Assembly: GCA_017454745.1 (NCBI GenBank)
Contig: JAFTCL010000003.1
Span: 1 to 34,073, forward strand
Source: Kiritimatiellia bacterium
GTDB taxonomy: Bacteria > Verrucomicrobiota > Kiritimatiellia > RFP12 > UBA1067
Reading direction: 5' to 3'
Length of the DNA: 34,073 bases
This document shows, piece by piece, positions 1 through 7,692 of this stretch. The notes beneath the pieces are model-generated. The model was not told where the DNA came from, did no database searches, and worked only from the letters and a program-made list of their open reading frames with translations. The translations under genes were made by a program, and so were the position numbers. Within the stretch, counting starts at the first letter, position 1. Every line of letters starts with the position of its first letter.

Positions 1-75
1 GTTTTAAATTCCGGGTGGGCTGCTAAAGCGTAAAATCGGCCAAAAAAACTGCATTTTACTGCACCAAAACTGCAC

Positions 76-795
76 TTGGCGATCAGCCGTACGCCTGATT
101 CTACCGCACTTCGCCACCGCAAAAACATTGTCGGCTATACGAAGAAAGCCTCGGTCAGCGGCTTCAACTGGCTCGCCCCGCAGTTTAGTACCGTTGGCGC
201 CACCACGGTAGATCTTAAGGATATTACCCTCACGGGTGACGGCGTTGGCAATGGCGGCGAAAGCTTGGCTATTCTTGACGAGGGTGGCGCTCCTGTCGGC
301 GACCCTTATGTCTTCTGGTCAAAAGACGTCACCGGCGAAGAGAATGATTGCTGGTTTGATTTCAACGAATGGGCTCCTATTACTGGCGTTAGCTTTGCGC
401 TTGGCGACGGCGTAATGATTTCTGCTGGTGATGGTATCAATTACACTGTTGCTGGCGAAGTGCCGAAAGTGAATGTTGAATTTGTTACCATTGATGGATT
501 CAATTTCACTGGCAATCCTTTCCCCTCGGACATCGACCTTCAGAACATCGTTCTCTCTGGCGACGGCGTCGGTAATGGCGGCGAAAGCTTGGCCGTTCTC
601 GATGAAGGCGGCGCTCCTATTGGTGACCCTTATGTCTTTTGGTCAAAAGACGTCACCGGCGAAGAGAATGACTGCTGGTTTGATTTCAACGAATGGGTTC
701 CTATTACTGGCGTAACAATCGGTGGCGGTGATGGCGTTTTGTTGAGCGCTGCAGCTGGTGTCACCGTTACAATCAAAGTTCCCTACACTATGTAA
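76..795 (+). CDS. Tandem-repeat surface-type protein, unusual N-terminus
   Basis: The 239-residue product consists mainly of two copies of a ~108-residue module. The cores, GGESLA(I/V)LDEGGAP then DPYVFWSKDVTGEENDCWF, recur 324 bp apart and are almost identical at DNA level, so the duplication is recent or kept uniform. The entry motif NIVGY followed by SGFN resembles the start of mature small exported proteins common in Kiritimatiellae/Lentisphaerae (recalled, not searched). Those normally follow a signal peptide, but here only a short basic stretch precedes it and no hydrophobic segment is visible. The start is a TTG without a clear ribosome-binding site; the frame is open back to a stop at 31-33. 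The gene may therefore be a fragment that lost its export signal, or an edge artefact. A weak terminator follows. Function unknown; an adhesion or surface-structural role is only a guess. Confidence 0.6.
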   Translation: MAISRTPDSTALRHRKNIVGYTKKASVSGFNWLAPQFSTVGATTVDLKDITLTGDGVGNGGESLAILDEGGAPVGDPYVFWSKDVTGEENDCWFDFNEWAPITGVSFALGDGVMISAGDGINYTVAGEVPKVNVEFVTIDGFNFTGNPFPSDIDLQNIVLSGDGVGNGGESLAVLDEGGAPIGDPYVFWSKDVTGEENDCWFDFNEWVPITGVTIGGGDGVLLSAAAGVTVTIKVPYTM

Positions 796-804
796 GTGGA
801 GAAG

Positions 805-833
805 AAACCCTAGGTCCTGCACTTAGGGTTTTA
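805..833 (+). terminator. Weak intrinsic terminator after first gene
   Basis: Arms 805-814 and 822-831 pair over ten positions (one G-U) around a seven-base loop and end in a short T stretch at 829-832. The stem is AT-rich and the T tract short, so termination is probably partial. Confidence 0.45.
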
Positions 834-841
834 CGGGCTTA

Positions 842-866
842 ACTTTAGATCATGTTGGTCTAAAGT
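842..866 (+). promoter_or_regulatory. 5' leader hairpin ahead of PEP-CTERM gene
   Basis: Bases 842-851 pair with 857-866 (ten pairs, one G-U) leaving a five-base loop. It lies about ten bases upstream of the GAGGA ribosome-binding site (872-876) and 17 bases before the start codon. There is no T run, so it is not a terminator. It could be an operator for a dimeric regulator or an mRNA-stabilising or translation-controlling stem. Confidence 0.45.
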
Positions 867-883
867 AATACGAGGAAAAGAAA

Positions 884-1450
884 ATGAAGAAAATGATGAT
901 TATTGCGGCAGCCCTTTTGGTGGCTGCTGTCAGTCAAGCGGTTGGAGTCATGTGGACTGTAACCGGTGTTGGTAAGGAAAACAAGGACGCTCCAGCTTAC
1001 TTGTTTAACAGTGCGGATGTTTCTGTCAGTGCAATGAGTGAGCTGATTGCCGCAGGTAACATGGATAACATTACGTCTAAAGCTTGGGGTAACGCTGGTA
1101 AAGTCAACCAGGGTGGCGCAATTAGCGTTTCCACGAGTGCGTCCGGCATCGACATCAAATGGGCTTCCGATGAGGATACCAAGGACTATACTGCTTATGC
1201 GGTAATTTTCAACGCGGACAGCTCGCAGGCGATCATCACCTCGGAAGTGACCCAGAAGGTTTCATCCGCTACTGGTTACAAGACCTTTGGTTTTGGTTCC
1301 CAAGCTGATGCCACGTGGGTTACCTTTGGTAATGGTGGCGGTGGCGGCGGCGATGATCCGATCATCCCGGACGTTCCTGAACCGACCAGCATGGCGCTGT
1401 TGGCCCTCGGCGCGGCCGCTTTCGGTCTCCGCCGCAAGTTCAGCAAGTAA
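884..1450 (+). CDS. PEP-CTERM sorting-domain exported protein
   Basis: The 188-residue protein has a signal peptide at residues 1-19 (MKKMMIIAAALLVAAVSQA). A ~130-residue mature domain of unrecognised fold, rich in Ser/Thr/Gly, is followed by a glycine run near residues 147-152. The end is a classical PEP-CTERM signal: VPEP, the hydrophobic segment MALLALGAAAFGL, then RRKFSK. In established systems this tripartite tail is processed by an exosortase and tied to exopolysaccharide or surface display; no exosortase gene lies in the window. The ATG has a good GAGGA ribosome-binding site. It is probably monocistronic, between the leader hairpin and a strong terminator. Specific function unknown. 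Confidence 0.88.
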   Translation: MKKMMIIAAALLVAAVSQAVGVMWTVTGVGKENKDAPAYLFNSADVSVSAMSELIAAGNMDNITSKAWGNAGKVNQGGAISVSTSASGIDIKWASDEDTKDYTAYAVIFNADSSQAIITSEVTQKVSSATGYKTFGFGSQADATWVTFGNGGGGGGDDPIIPDVPEPTSMALLALGAAAFGLRRKFSK

Positions 1451-1474
1451 TTGCCGAATTTGGAATTGTTCTGA

Positions 1475-1511
1475 TAAAAAGAGGCCCGGATTCGTCCGGG
1501 TCTCTTTTTTT
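1475..1511 (+). terminator. Strong intrinsic terminator
   Basis: GGCCCGGA pairs with TCCGGGTC, extended by A/T pairs from AAAAAGAG and CTCTTTTTTT, giving a long GC-cored stem with a short loop and a seven-T tail. It lies 25 bp after the PEP-CTERM stop codon. Confidence 0.85.
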
Positions 1512-1574
1512 ATCTTGCACGTAATCTCCTCACGGGCGTTACGGCCAACGGCAGGACGGAACGGGCAATTGTTC

Positions 1575-1604
1575 TTGCGCCAAAGGATTCATTTTTGCTA
1601 ATAT
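1575..1604 (+). promoter_or_regulatory. Sigma70-like promoter candidate for the GH50-rarA run
   Basis: TTGCGC (1575-1580) and TAATAT (1599-1604) are separated by 18 bp, about 137 bp upstream of the first ATG of the run. The 1512-1740 stretch holds no convincing gene. Read by eye only. Confidence 0.4.
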
Positions 1605-1740
1605 TACGGCGTGTCCTTGAGGATGGGTACGGCCGGTTGCGCGGCTTGGGACGGTACCCCGGCGGAATGACGGCAACGTCCGCGCCGCGATGCGGATGCC
1701 GGCGATGTCGAAACACGGATAGAAACTGAAGGGGCGAAAG

Positions 1741-3897
1741 ATGAATCGAGTGATACTGGGATGCGCGGCGGTTTGCTGCGCGGCATCGGCTTGGGCCGAC
1801 ATTGTGCTGTTTGACGCGGCGGCCACCCCCGCCGACGCGATCCACGCGCAAAATAACGCTGAGATTGCCGTGAAGGACGGCGTCCTGCACGTAAAGACGC
1901 CGAAATCCAACGCCTACCCCGGTGCGCGAATCAGCGGCAAGTGGGACTTGACCGACCACAACGTGGTGGAGGTCGAACTGGACAAGGCTTACGGCGGCAG
2001 CTGGCCGATGCGGCTGCGGCTCCTGAACCCGGGCGGCAACCCCGGCGCGCGGAAGGATTCCTACGTGAACGTCTTCCGCACAGACGGCAAGAAGAGTGTC
2101 TTCGCCAACTTCGTGCCGCCGCGCATGCCGGAGTGGGACAAGATCGTGCAGAGGCTGACCGTGGTCCGCAAGTGGGCGCTCCCAGCGGCGGTTTTCCGCT
2201 CCATCGACATCGACGGGCTGGAGTGGGACCGCAAGATATCCTTCTGCGACTTGGACCCGGCCAACGTTACGGAGGTGGCGGTCTATTACAACGCGCCGAT
2301 CGAGGCGCACGAATTCGGCATCCGCCGCATCGTCGCCAAGAAAAGCGAGGCGCAGGTCGCCGAATTCGCGAAGATGAACGCGGACACCTTTTTCCCGTTC
2401 ATCGACCAATACGGGCAGTTCAAGTGGAAAGAGTGGCCGGACAAGATCCATTCCGACGCCGACCTGCTGCGGATGCGCGATAAGGAGCGGGATGACCTCG
2501 CCGCGCACCCCGGCCCCGACAGGCGGGACAAGTTCGGCGGCTGGCTCGACGGCCCGCAACTGAAGGCGACGGGCGCGTTCCGCGTGGAAAAGGTGGACGG
2601 CAAATGGTGGATGGTCGATCCGGAAGGACGCCTCTGGTGGTCGCACGGTCCGGTGCGCGTGACGCCGTCGAGCGCGATCACGCCGCTCGACCGGCACGAG
2701 GACTGGTTCGAGAGCCTTCCCGCCGCGGATTCGCCCTTCGCGCAGTTCTACACCACGCGCGACGAGCTGCTTTGGCCGTATTACGTCAAGCGCAACATCA
2801 AACGCACCTACGACTTCTCCGCCGCCAACATCCGCCGCAAGTACGGCGAAAAGTGGTTTGACGCTTACGCCGACCTCTCGCACCGCCGGCTGCGCTCGTG
2901 GGGGTGCAACACCATCGCCAACAGTTCCGACAAGCGGATCTGCCTGATGGACCGCACACCCTACACCGACCGCTTCGAGTTGAAGTCGCGCCCGCTGGTG
3001 GACAAGGGCATGTGGTGGCCCTTCCGCGACCCGTTCGACCCCAGCTTCCGCCAAAACGTGCGGGAGAACATGGAGGCGCACAAGGCGGAGATGGAAGACC
3101 CGTGGTGTTTCGGCTTTTTCGTGGACAACGAGTTGTCCTGGGGCGGCGACGGCGATTTGGCGCGCTGGACGCTGCAAGGCCCCGCCGACCTCTGCGCCAA
3201 GGCGGAGTTCCGCCGCTGGCTGCAGGCTAAGTACCCCGACGCCGACGCGCTGAACCGCGCCTGGTGGAAGGGCGAGAAGGTCTATGCCGACTGGGACGCC
3301 TTCCTGACCGCCACCAAGGTTCCGGGGGCGGACGCGAACGCCGACCTCAACGCCTTTGCCTGCGAAATCGCCGAAGCCTACTACCGCAACATCCGCGAGG
3401 AGTTCAAGAAAGCCGCGCCGAACAAGCTCTACATGGGCTGCCGCTATGCCGGCGGGGCGAAGGATTTCGTGCTGCGGGCGGCGGCGAAGTACTGCGACAT
3501 CATCAGCTTCAACCGCTACGCGAAGGAAATCGGCGGGTTCAGGCTGCCGAAAGGGATCGACAAGCCGGTGATTATCGGCGAGTTCCATTTCGGGGCGCTC
3601 GACCGCGGCCCGTTCTGCCCCGGCCTGATTATGCTGAAGGACCAGAACGAGCGCGCCGCCGTTTACCGGCAATACGTGCGCTCGGCGCTGGAAAACCCCA
3701 TCATCATCGGGGTGCACTGGCACCAGTACAGCGACCAGGCCACCAGCGGGCGCTTCGACGGCGAGAACATGCAGGTCGGCTGGACCGACGTCTGCGACAC
3801 CCCGTATTGGGAAACCGTCGCCGCCATCCGCGAGATCGGCTACCCCATGTACGAAATCCGCTGGAAGGCCGCCCGCACGACATCAACGGAGAAGTAA
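1741..3897 (+). CDS. Secreted GH50 beta-agarase-like glycoside hydrolase
   Basis: 718 residues. A signal peptide (1-19, ending ASAWA) points to export. An N-terminal beta-rich, carbohydrate-binding-like region runs to about residue 210. It is followed by a stretch close to the entry of the GH50 catalytic domain (FFPFIDQYGQFKWKEWPDK, about 217-235). The GH-A-type catalytic pair is visible: VDNELSWG with Glu464 as likely acid/base, and VIIGEFHFG with Glu614 as likely nucleophile. Length and spacing fit GH50 exo-beta-agarases, which cut agarose or neoagaro-oligosaccharides; the true substrate may be another galactan. The ATG has a good AAGGGG site (1729-1734). rarA starts three bases after the stop, so they are probably co-transcribed although functionally unrelated. 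Family placement is from memory of motifs. Confidence 0.8.
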   Translation: MNRVILGCAAVCCAASAWADIVLFDAAATPADAIHAQNNAEIAVKDGVLHVKTPKSNAYPGARISGKWDLTDHNVVEVELDKAYGGSWPMRLRLLNPGGNPGARKDSYVNVFRTDGKKSVFANFVPPRMPEWDKIVQRLTVVRKWALPAAVFRSIDIDGLEWDRKISFCDLDPANVTEVAVYYNAPIEAHEFGIRRIVAKKSEAQVAEFAKMNADTFFPFIDQYGQFKWKEWPDKIHSDADLLRMRDKERDDLAAHPGPDRRDKFGGWLDGPQLKATGAFRVEKVDGKWWMVDPEGRLWWSHGPVRVTPSSAITPLDRHEDWFESLPAADSPFAQFYTTRDELLWPYYVKRNIKRTYDFSAANIRRKYGEKWFDAYADLSHRRLRSWGCNTIANSSDKRICLMDRTPYTDRFELKSRPLVDKGMWWPFRDPFDPSFRQNVRENMEAHKAEMEDPWCFGFFVDNELSWGGDGDLARWTLQGPADLCAKAEFRRWLQAKYPDADALNRAWWKGEKVYADWDAFLTATKVPGADANADLNAFACEIAEAYYRNIREEFKKAAPNKLYMGCRYAGGAKDFVLRAAAKYCDIISFNRYAKEIGGFRLPKGIDKPVIIGEFHFGALDRGPFCPGLIMLKDQNERAAVYRQYVRSALENPIIIGVHWHQYSDQATSGRFDGENMQVGWTDVCDTPYWETVAAIREIGYPMYEIRWKAARTTSTEK

Positions 3898-3900
3898 CCC

Positions 3901-5259
3901 ATGCGTAAGCGAGACGCCGCGCCCGATTTGTTCGTAAGCGCAAAAGATTTTGACGAAAGCACCCCGTTGGCGGAGCGCATGAGGCCGCAAACACTGGACG
4001 AAGTGTGCGGTCAGGCGCACCTGATCGGGACGGGAAAGGTGCTCCGGACGCTGATCGAGCGCGACACCGTTCCGTCGATGATCTTCTGGGGTCCGCCCGG
4101 TGTCGGCAAAACGACGCTCGCGACGGTAATCGCCCGCACCACCGACTCCCGCTTCATAACCTTCTCCGCCGTGACGAGCGGGATCAAGGAAATCAAGGAG
4201 GTGATGGGCAAGGCTGACGAAGCGCGGGCCTACGGGCAGAAGACCATTGTCTTTGTTGACGAAATCCACCGCTTCAACAAGGCGCAGCAGGATGCCTTCC
4301 TGCCGTTCGTGGAGCGCGGCAGCATCATCCTAATCGGCGCGACCACGGAGAACCCGTCGTTCGAGGTGAACGGCGCGCTTCTCTCGCGCTGCAAGGTGTT
4401 CGTGCTGAAACCGATTTCCGAGGACGACCTTGCCGCGCTGGTGCGCCGGGCCATAACCGACAAACGCGGGTTCGGGGGTAAGCGCGTGGTTATCGCGGAC
4501 GACCTGGTTCGCGCCATCGCCGTGTTTGCGAACGGCGACGCGCGGGCCGCGCTTTCCACGCTGGAAATGGTGGCGCTGAACAGCGACGAGTCCGACGGCG
4601 TAATCACGGTTACGGCAGACAGCGTGGAACAGTGCATATCGCGCAAGTCGCTCCTCTACGACAAAAGCGGCGAGGAACATTACAACATCATCTCCGCGCT
4701 GCACAAGTCGATGCGCAACTCCGACCCCGACGCCGCGGTCTATTGGCTCGCCAGAATGCTGGAAGGCGGTGAAGACCCGCTGTACGTGGCGCGGCGGGTG
4801 ACGCGCTTCGCGAGCGAGGACATCGGCCTCGCCGATCCCCGTGCGCTCGAAATCGCCGTCGCCGCCTACCACGCCTGCCACTTTATCGGGATGCCCGAAT
4901 GCACCGTGCATCTCGCCGAGGCCGTGATCTACCTTTCGCTCGCCCCAAAGTCCAACTCCTCCTATATCGCCTACGAACGGGCCAAGAAAGACGCGCTCTC
5001 CCGTACCGCCGACCCGGTTCCGCTCGCCATCCGCAACGCCACCACGAAACTGATGAAGGAGGTCGGTTACGGCAAAGGGTACCGGCTGGCGCACTACGAG
5101 GAAAACAAGATCGCCGACCTCGACTGCCTGCCTGACGCGCTGCTCGGCACCGAATACTACACGCCCACCGAGGAAGGCGTGGAAGCGCGGATCAAAGCGC
5201 GTCTGGCGCAAATCAAGGCATGGAAAGCCGAATTGAAAAAGAGAAGGAAAAGTGATTAG
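3901..5259 (+). CDS. rarA: Replication-associated recombination protein A (AAA+ ATPase)
   Basis: 452 residues, full length for the RarA/MgsA (Mgs1/WRNIP1) family, a cytoplasmic AAA+ clamp-loader-like ATPase acting at stalled replication forks. Walker A is GPPGVGKT (64-71) and Walker B is VFVDEIH with Asp120-Glu121. Sensor 1 is GATTEN (146-151) and the arginine-finger context is LLSR (Arg163). The C-terminal tetramerisation region with the family hallmarks ASEDIGLADP and YLSLAPKSNSSY is present. The ATG follows the GH50 stop by three bases, and its ribosome-binding site (GGAGAAG) lies inside the upstream gene's end, so translation is probably coupled. It overlaps the following GTG start by eight bases. 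Confidence 0.95.
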   Translation: MRKRDAAPDLFVSAKDFDESTPLAERMRPQTLDEVCGQAHLIGTGKVLRTLIERDTVPSMIFWGPPGVGKTTLATVIARTTDSRFITFSAVTSGIKEIKEVMGKADEARAYGQKTIVFVDEIHRFNKAQQDAFLPFVERGSIILIGATTENPSFEVNGALLSRCKVFVLKPISEDDLAALVRRAITDKRGFGGKRVVIADDLVRAIAVFANGDARAALSTLEMVALNSDESDGVITVTADSVEQCISRKSLLYDKSGEEHYNIISALHKSMRNSDPDAAVYWLARMLEGGEDPLYVARRVTRFASEDIGLADPRALEIAVAAYHACHFIGMPECTVHLAEAVIYLSLAPKSNSSYIAYERAKKDALSRTADPVPLAIRNATTKLMKEVGYGKGYRLAHYEENKIADLDCLPDALLGTEYYTPTEEGVEARIKARLAQIKAWKAELKKRRKSD

Positions 5260-5758
5260 GGAAAGGGTTGCGAAAGCTGCTATGAAAAGATTCTCGATAA
5301 AAAACGTTATCATCGCCGTTTTGGCGGTTTTGGGCATCGTATTTCTGGCGTTGGCGATTGATCTCGGAAACGTTATCTGCAAGCGGGACGCGAGCGTAAA
5401 CACCTCCGTCGAAAAACGCGAAGTGCGTTTCTACAAGGACGGCGACAACTGGTACGCGGACATTCCGCAACACACGCAACAGCAAAACCAGATGGTCGCG
5501 GGAGCAGACGCGCTTCTCGACACCGTCGCCGACGGACGCGGCAAGGTCTCGGTGGTTCTTTCGGCGGATATCGCGACTCCCGACGAATGGCAGATGCACC
5601 TTCATATCGTGGAGCACGACAAGTACGGCGCCACCTACCGGGTCCGCACCGCCGGACAGCCGTCCTCACGTTTAATCTGGCTTTGCAACGTTACGCACAC
5701 CGTTTTCGGCGGCGAACATCCCACCGACATCTACATTCACTCGATCAAGGCGGAATGA
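5252..5758 (+). CDS. Membrane-anchored DUF6717-like protein
   Basis: Two starts are possible. GTG 5252 has a good AGAAGGA site and overlaps the rarA end; ATG 5282 gives 158 residues and places the hydrophobic segment at the N-terminus. One helix (VIIAVLAVLGIVFLALAI) serves as anchor or uncleaved signal. The remaining domain follows the pattern I recall for DUF6717: an aromatic 'KDGDNWYADIP' strand, the MVAGADALLD motif, a beta-rich centre and a W-L-C motif near the C-terminus, ending in IYIHSIKA. DUF6717 has no assigned function, and the match is from pattern memory only. The domain probably faces the periplasm. It sits between rarA and a zinc-ribbon membrane protein. Confidence 0.65.
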   Translation: MIRERVAKAAMKRFSIKNVIIAVLAVLGIVFLALAIDLGNVICKRDASVNTSVEKREVRFYKDGDNWYADIPQHTQQQNQMVAGADALLDTVADGRGKVSVVLSADIATPDEWQMHLHIVEHDKYGATYRVRTAGQPSSRLIWLCNVTHTVFGGEHPTDIYIHSIKAE

Positions 5759-5792
5759 TTGCCCGAAATTCGGAGCATTCGGAACAACAGTT

Positions 5793-7178
5793 ATGGACAA
5801 TCAAAAAGCCGAAACCAGATGCGGGCGATGCGGAACGGTTTTGGAATCCCGGCACGTTAACCGCGACTTCTGCTATTGCCCGGTCTGCCGCAATTTTGTC
5901 CTGCCGCTTGCGGACGGAGAAAAACCCGCTCTGGAAGAGGATGAGTTCGCGCGCAGGCATCCGCCGCGCGGGATGTCGGCCAGACGGATCGCTGACAATG
6001 CGGTTAACATTCGTGAAGGCATTCCCTGGCGTTTTTTGTGGTTGTTTCCGGCAAGCATATTGGCTTTCTTCCTGCTGTGCTGGGCGGTGGGTTTTGCCAG
6101 TTGGCGCGGCGAAGAACTTTTAGCGGCGTTTCTGGGAACGATGGCGTTTGTGGAACTGGTCTTCGTTTGTTTTTTAGCTTTGTGCAAAATGACAGCGCAC
6201 CGTTATGCAATCACCAAAGACGCGTTGGTAATCACCTCGTTGTGGCTCGGCTTCATTCCGGTTCGGCGGCGACGTCTAACGCACACGAGACAGACTTCGG
6301 TTGGGATAGCGACGGGCAACAACGTTAATAGACGGCGCAAAATGGCGGCGGTCATTCTTAAAAACGGTATGTACTGTATGCCGGTCTGGCAGGGACGCGA
6401 TGAGCGCAAAGCCAGATTCATCGCGGCGACACTGACGCCGCTGGTCGGCGAGGCGGAATGCGGCACGCCGTACGTTTGCCCCAAATGCGGGACGGAAATT
6501 CCGGACGAGAATATCGATGTGCCCGGCGACCGCCTGACCTGCCCGAAATGCATGGCAAAGTTCACTTGCGCCAAAGCCTCCATATACAAACAAAGCGCTT
6601 TCCATTCGCGGTTCAAACCCGACGGCGTGGAAATGCTGCCCGACGGTTTCATTTACCGCGAAGGGCGGTGGCGTAACGGCGAAGCGACTGTGGCATGGGT
6701 AAAAGCCGGCTTGTGCGTGATGCCTCTTTTACTGCTTATGGGTCTGGCGGAAAAATTTATTGTCAACCATGATCTTGAATTTATCACGTTGGCAGTTATG
6801 GGCGCGGTGTCGGCAATTTCGCTGTTGTACATATTGCGGCAGACGATTAGGGAGCGTTTCGCGATCCACCGTATCACGTTGGAACGCGGCATGGCGACGT
6901 ATTATCACGGAACCGTAAAACGCGGCAAAACGATTACTTTCCCTTGCCACGGCGAAACGGTCTTCGCGGCGGTGGGTCACCAGTCATGCGACACACTGGG
7001 CGGCATCCCCCATGGAATCCTGGTAAGTTCCGACGCGGAAGTATCCGACGGTTCCGACGGCGAAGAACCCGGCACAAAGTACGGCAAAAGCATCCAGATT
7101 TTCAGCTATCTTCGCCCGGAGTTTTACAGTTGGGCGTTGGGTTGGCTATACCTAGCCGCCGTTAAGAATGATGAATGA
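5793..7178 (+). CDS. Double zinc-ribbon polytopic membrane protein, unknown function
   Basis: 461 residues. An N-terminal zinc ribbon has CGRC (Cys10, Cys13) and CPVC (Cys29, Cys32), with an extra Cys27. Two transmembrane helices lie at about 78-130. A PH-like or YdbT-like basic segment follows (RYAITKDALVITSLWLGFIP, then an RRRR patch). A second zinc ribbon has CPKC at 229-232 and 250-253. Two more helices at about 300-350 are followed by a ~100-residue cytoplasmic-type tail repeating the 'RFAIHRITLERGMATYYHG' pattern. The protein thus looks like an internal duplication of ribbon, helix pair and beta domain. The ATG has a weak site (GGAAC). It is 34 bp downstream of the DUF6717-like gene, probably the same transcript. 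I do not recognise a named family. Confidence 0.75.
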   Translation: MDNQKAETRCGRCGTVLESRHVNRDFCYCPVCRNFVLPLADGEKPALEEDEFARRHPPRGMSARRIADNAVNIREGIPWRFLWLFPASILAFFLLCWAVGFASWRGEELLAAFLGTMAFVELVFVCFLALCKMTAHRYAITKDALVITSLWLGFIPVRRRRLTHTRQTSVGIATGNNVNRRRKMAAVILKNGMYCMPVWQGRDERKARFIAATLTPLVGEAECGTPYVCPKCGTEIPDENIDVPGDRLTCPKCMAKFTCAKASIYKQSAFHSRFKPDGVEMLPDGFIYREGRWRNGEATVAWVKAGLCVMPLLLLMGLAEKFIVNHDLEFITLAVMGAVSAISLLYILRQTIRERFAIHRITLERGMATYYHGTVKRGKTITFPCHGETVFAAVGHQSCDTLGGIPHGILVSSDAEVSDGSDGEEPGTKYGKSIQIFSYLRPEFYSWALGWLYLAAVKNDE

Positions 7179-7221
7179 AGTTACTCTTCTTCAGCGAATT
7201 GCGATTTTTTGTTTTTTGCCC

Positions 7222-7251
7222 TTGACTTTTCCACGCCTTTTATGCTAAATT
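7222..7251 (+). promoter_or_regulatory. Promoter for tRNA genes
   Basis: TTGACT (7222-7227), an 18-bp spacer and TAAATT (7246-7251) end 20 bp before the tRNA-Val gene. The position and near-consensus -35 fit a stable-RNA promoter. Nothing else is seen in 7179-7221. Confidence 0.6.
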
Positions 7252-7271
7252 TCCACCCGTTTTTCGACGGA

Positions 7272-7348
7272 GGGCAATTAGCTCAGTTGGTTAGAGCACT
7301 ACCTTGACATGGTAGGGGTCACTGGTTCGAGTCCAGTATTGCCCACCA
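7272..7348 (+). tRNA. tRNA-Val (anticodon GAC), CCA encoded
   Basis: The cloverleaf closes fully: acceptor GGGCAAT/ATTGCCC, D stem GCTC/GAGC, anticodon stem CTACC/GGTAG with loop TTGACAT (anticodon GAC), and T arm ACTGG-TTCGAGT-CCAGT. The discriminator A is followed by a genomically encoded CCA. Confidence 0.95.
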
Positions 7349-7359
7349 TCTTGGCAATG

Positions 7360-7384
7360 GCGTTCGCGGGGCGAACGCTTTTTT
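7360..7384 (+). terminator. Terminator-like hairpin between two tRNAs
   Basis: GCGTTCG (7360-7366) pairs perfectly with CGAACGC (7372-7378) around a five-base loop and is followed by six T residues. It lies only nine bases before the next tRNA gene, which has no obvious promoter of its own. Confidence 0.75.
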
Positions 7385-7393
7385 AGTCTATGA

Positions 7394-7478
7394 GCCGGAG
7401 TGGTGGAATGGCAGACACATCGGACTTAAAATCCGAAGCCAGTCAAATGGCGTGCGGGTTCGATCCCCGCCTCCGGCA
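7394..7478 (+). tRNA. tRNA-Leu (anticodon UAA), class II, CCA not encoded
   Basis: The acceptor GCCGGAG/CTCCGGC, the anticodon stem TCGGA/TCCGA with loop CTTAAAA (anticodon TAA), a long variable arm typical of leucine tRNA, and T arm GCGGG-TTCGATC-CCCGC are all visible. The 3' end reads discriminator A then CT, so CCA must be added enzymatically, unlike the neighbouring tRNA-Val. Confidence 0.95.
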
Positions 7479-7584
7479 CTACTTCAACCATTGAAAATCA
7501 ACGACTTACGGCGAATTATGCCTATTTTCTGCTGGTTTTGGTGTGTTCCCCATTTCCCTTGGTTTCAACCCCATTTTCCCCTTA

Positions 7585-7635
7585 AAGTAATCAATAAGTA
7601 ACCATATAAGTACCAAATAAGTAATAAAATAAGTA
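7585..7635. repeat. Five phased AAGTA (TAAGTA-type) motifs
   Basis: AAGTA begins at 7585, 7596, 7608, 7619 and 7631, that is at steps of 11, 12, 11 and 12 bp. The last four copies are preceded by T. The patch is strongly AT-rich in an otherwise GC-rich neighbourhood. It lies between tRNA-Leu and the 3' end of mnmA, where no gene is seen (7479-7692). The repeats look like iterons or a recombinase/regulator site array rather than coding sequence. Confidence 0.6.
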
Positions 7636-7692
7636 ATAATGTGCCCTAGGCGATTATACGCCTTTTCCAAAATACGGCAACTCGCTTTTGGG

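Noticed and set aside
1741..1764. Lipobox (ILGC) near the N-terminus of the GH50-like protein
   Set aside because: The cysteine is at residue 8, before any hydrophobic core; the ASAWA cleavage site fits an ordinary signal peptide.
1510..3723. Long open frame on the minus strand (737 codons) opposite the GH50-like gene
   Set aside because: Low-complexity Arg/Val/Gly-rich translation without motifs; a typical antisense shadow of a GC-rich gene with clear catalytic motifs on the other strand.
7648..7663. Palindrome AGGCG-ATTATA-CGCCT as a terminator for tRNA-Leu or mnmA
   Set aside because: Only five pairs with a short T stretch on one strand, and 170 bp from the tRNA; too weak to call.
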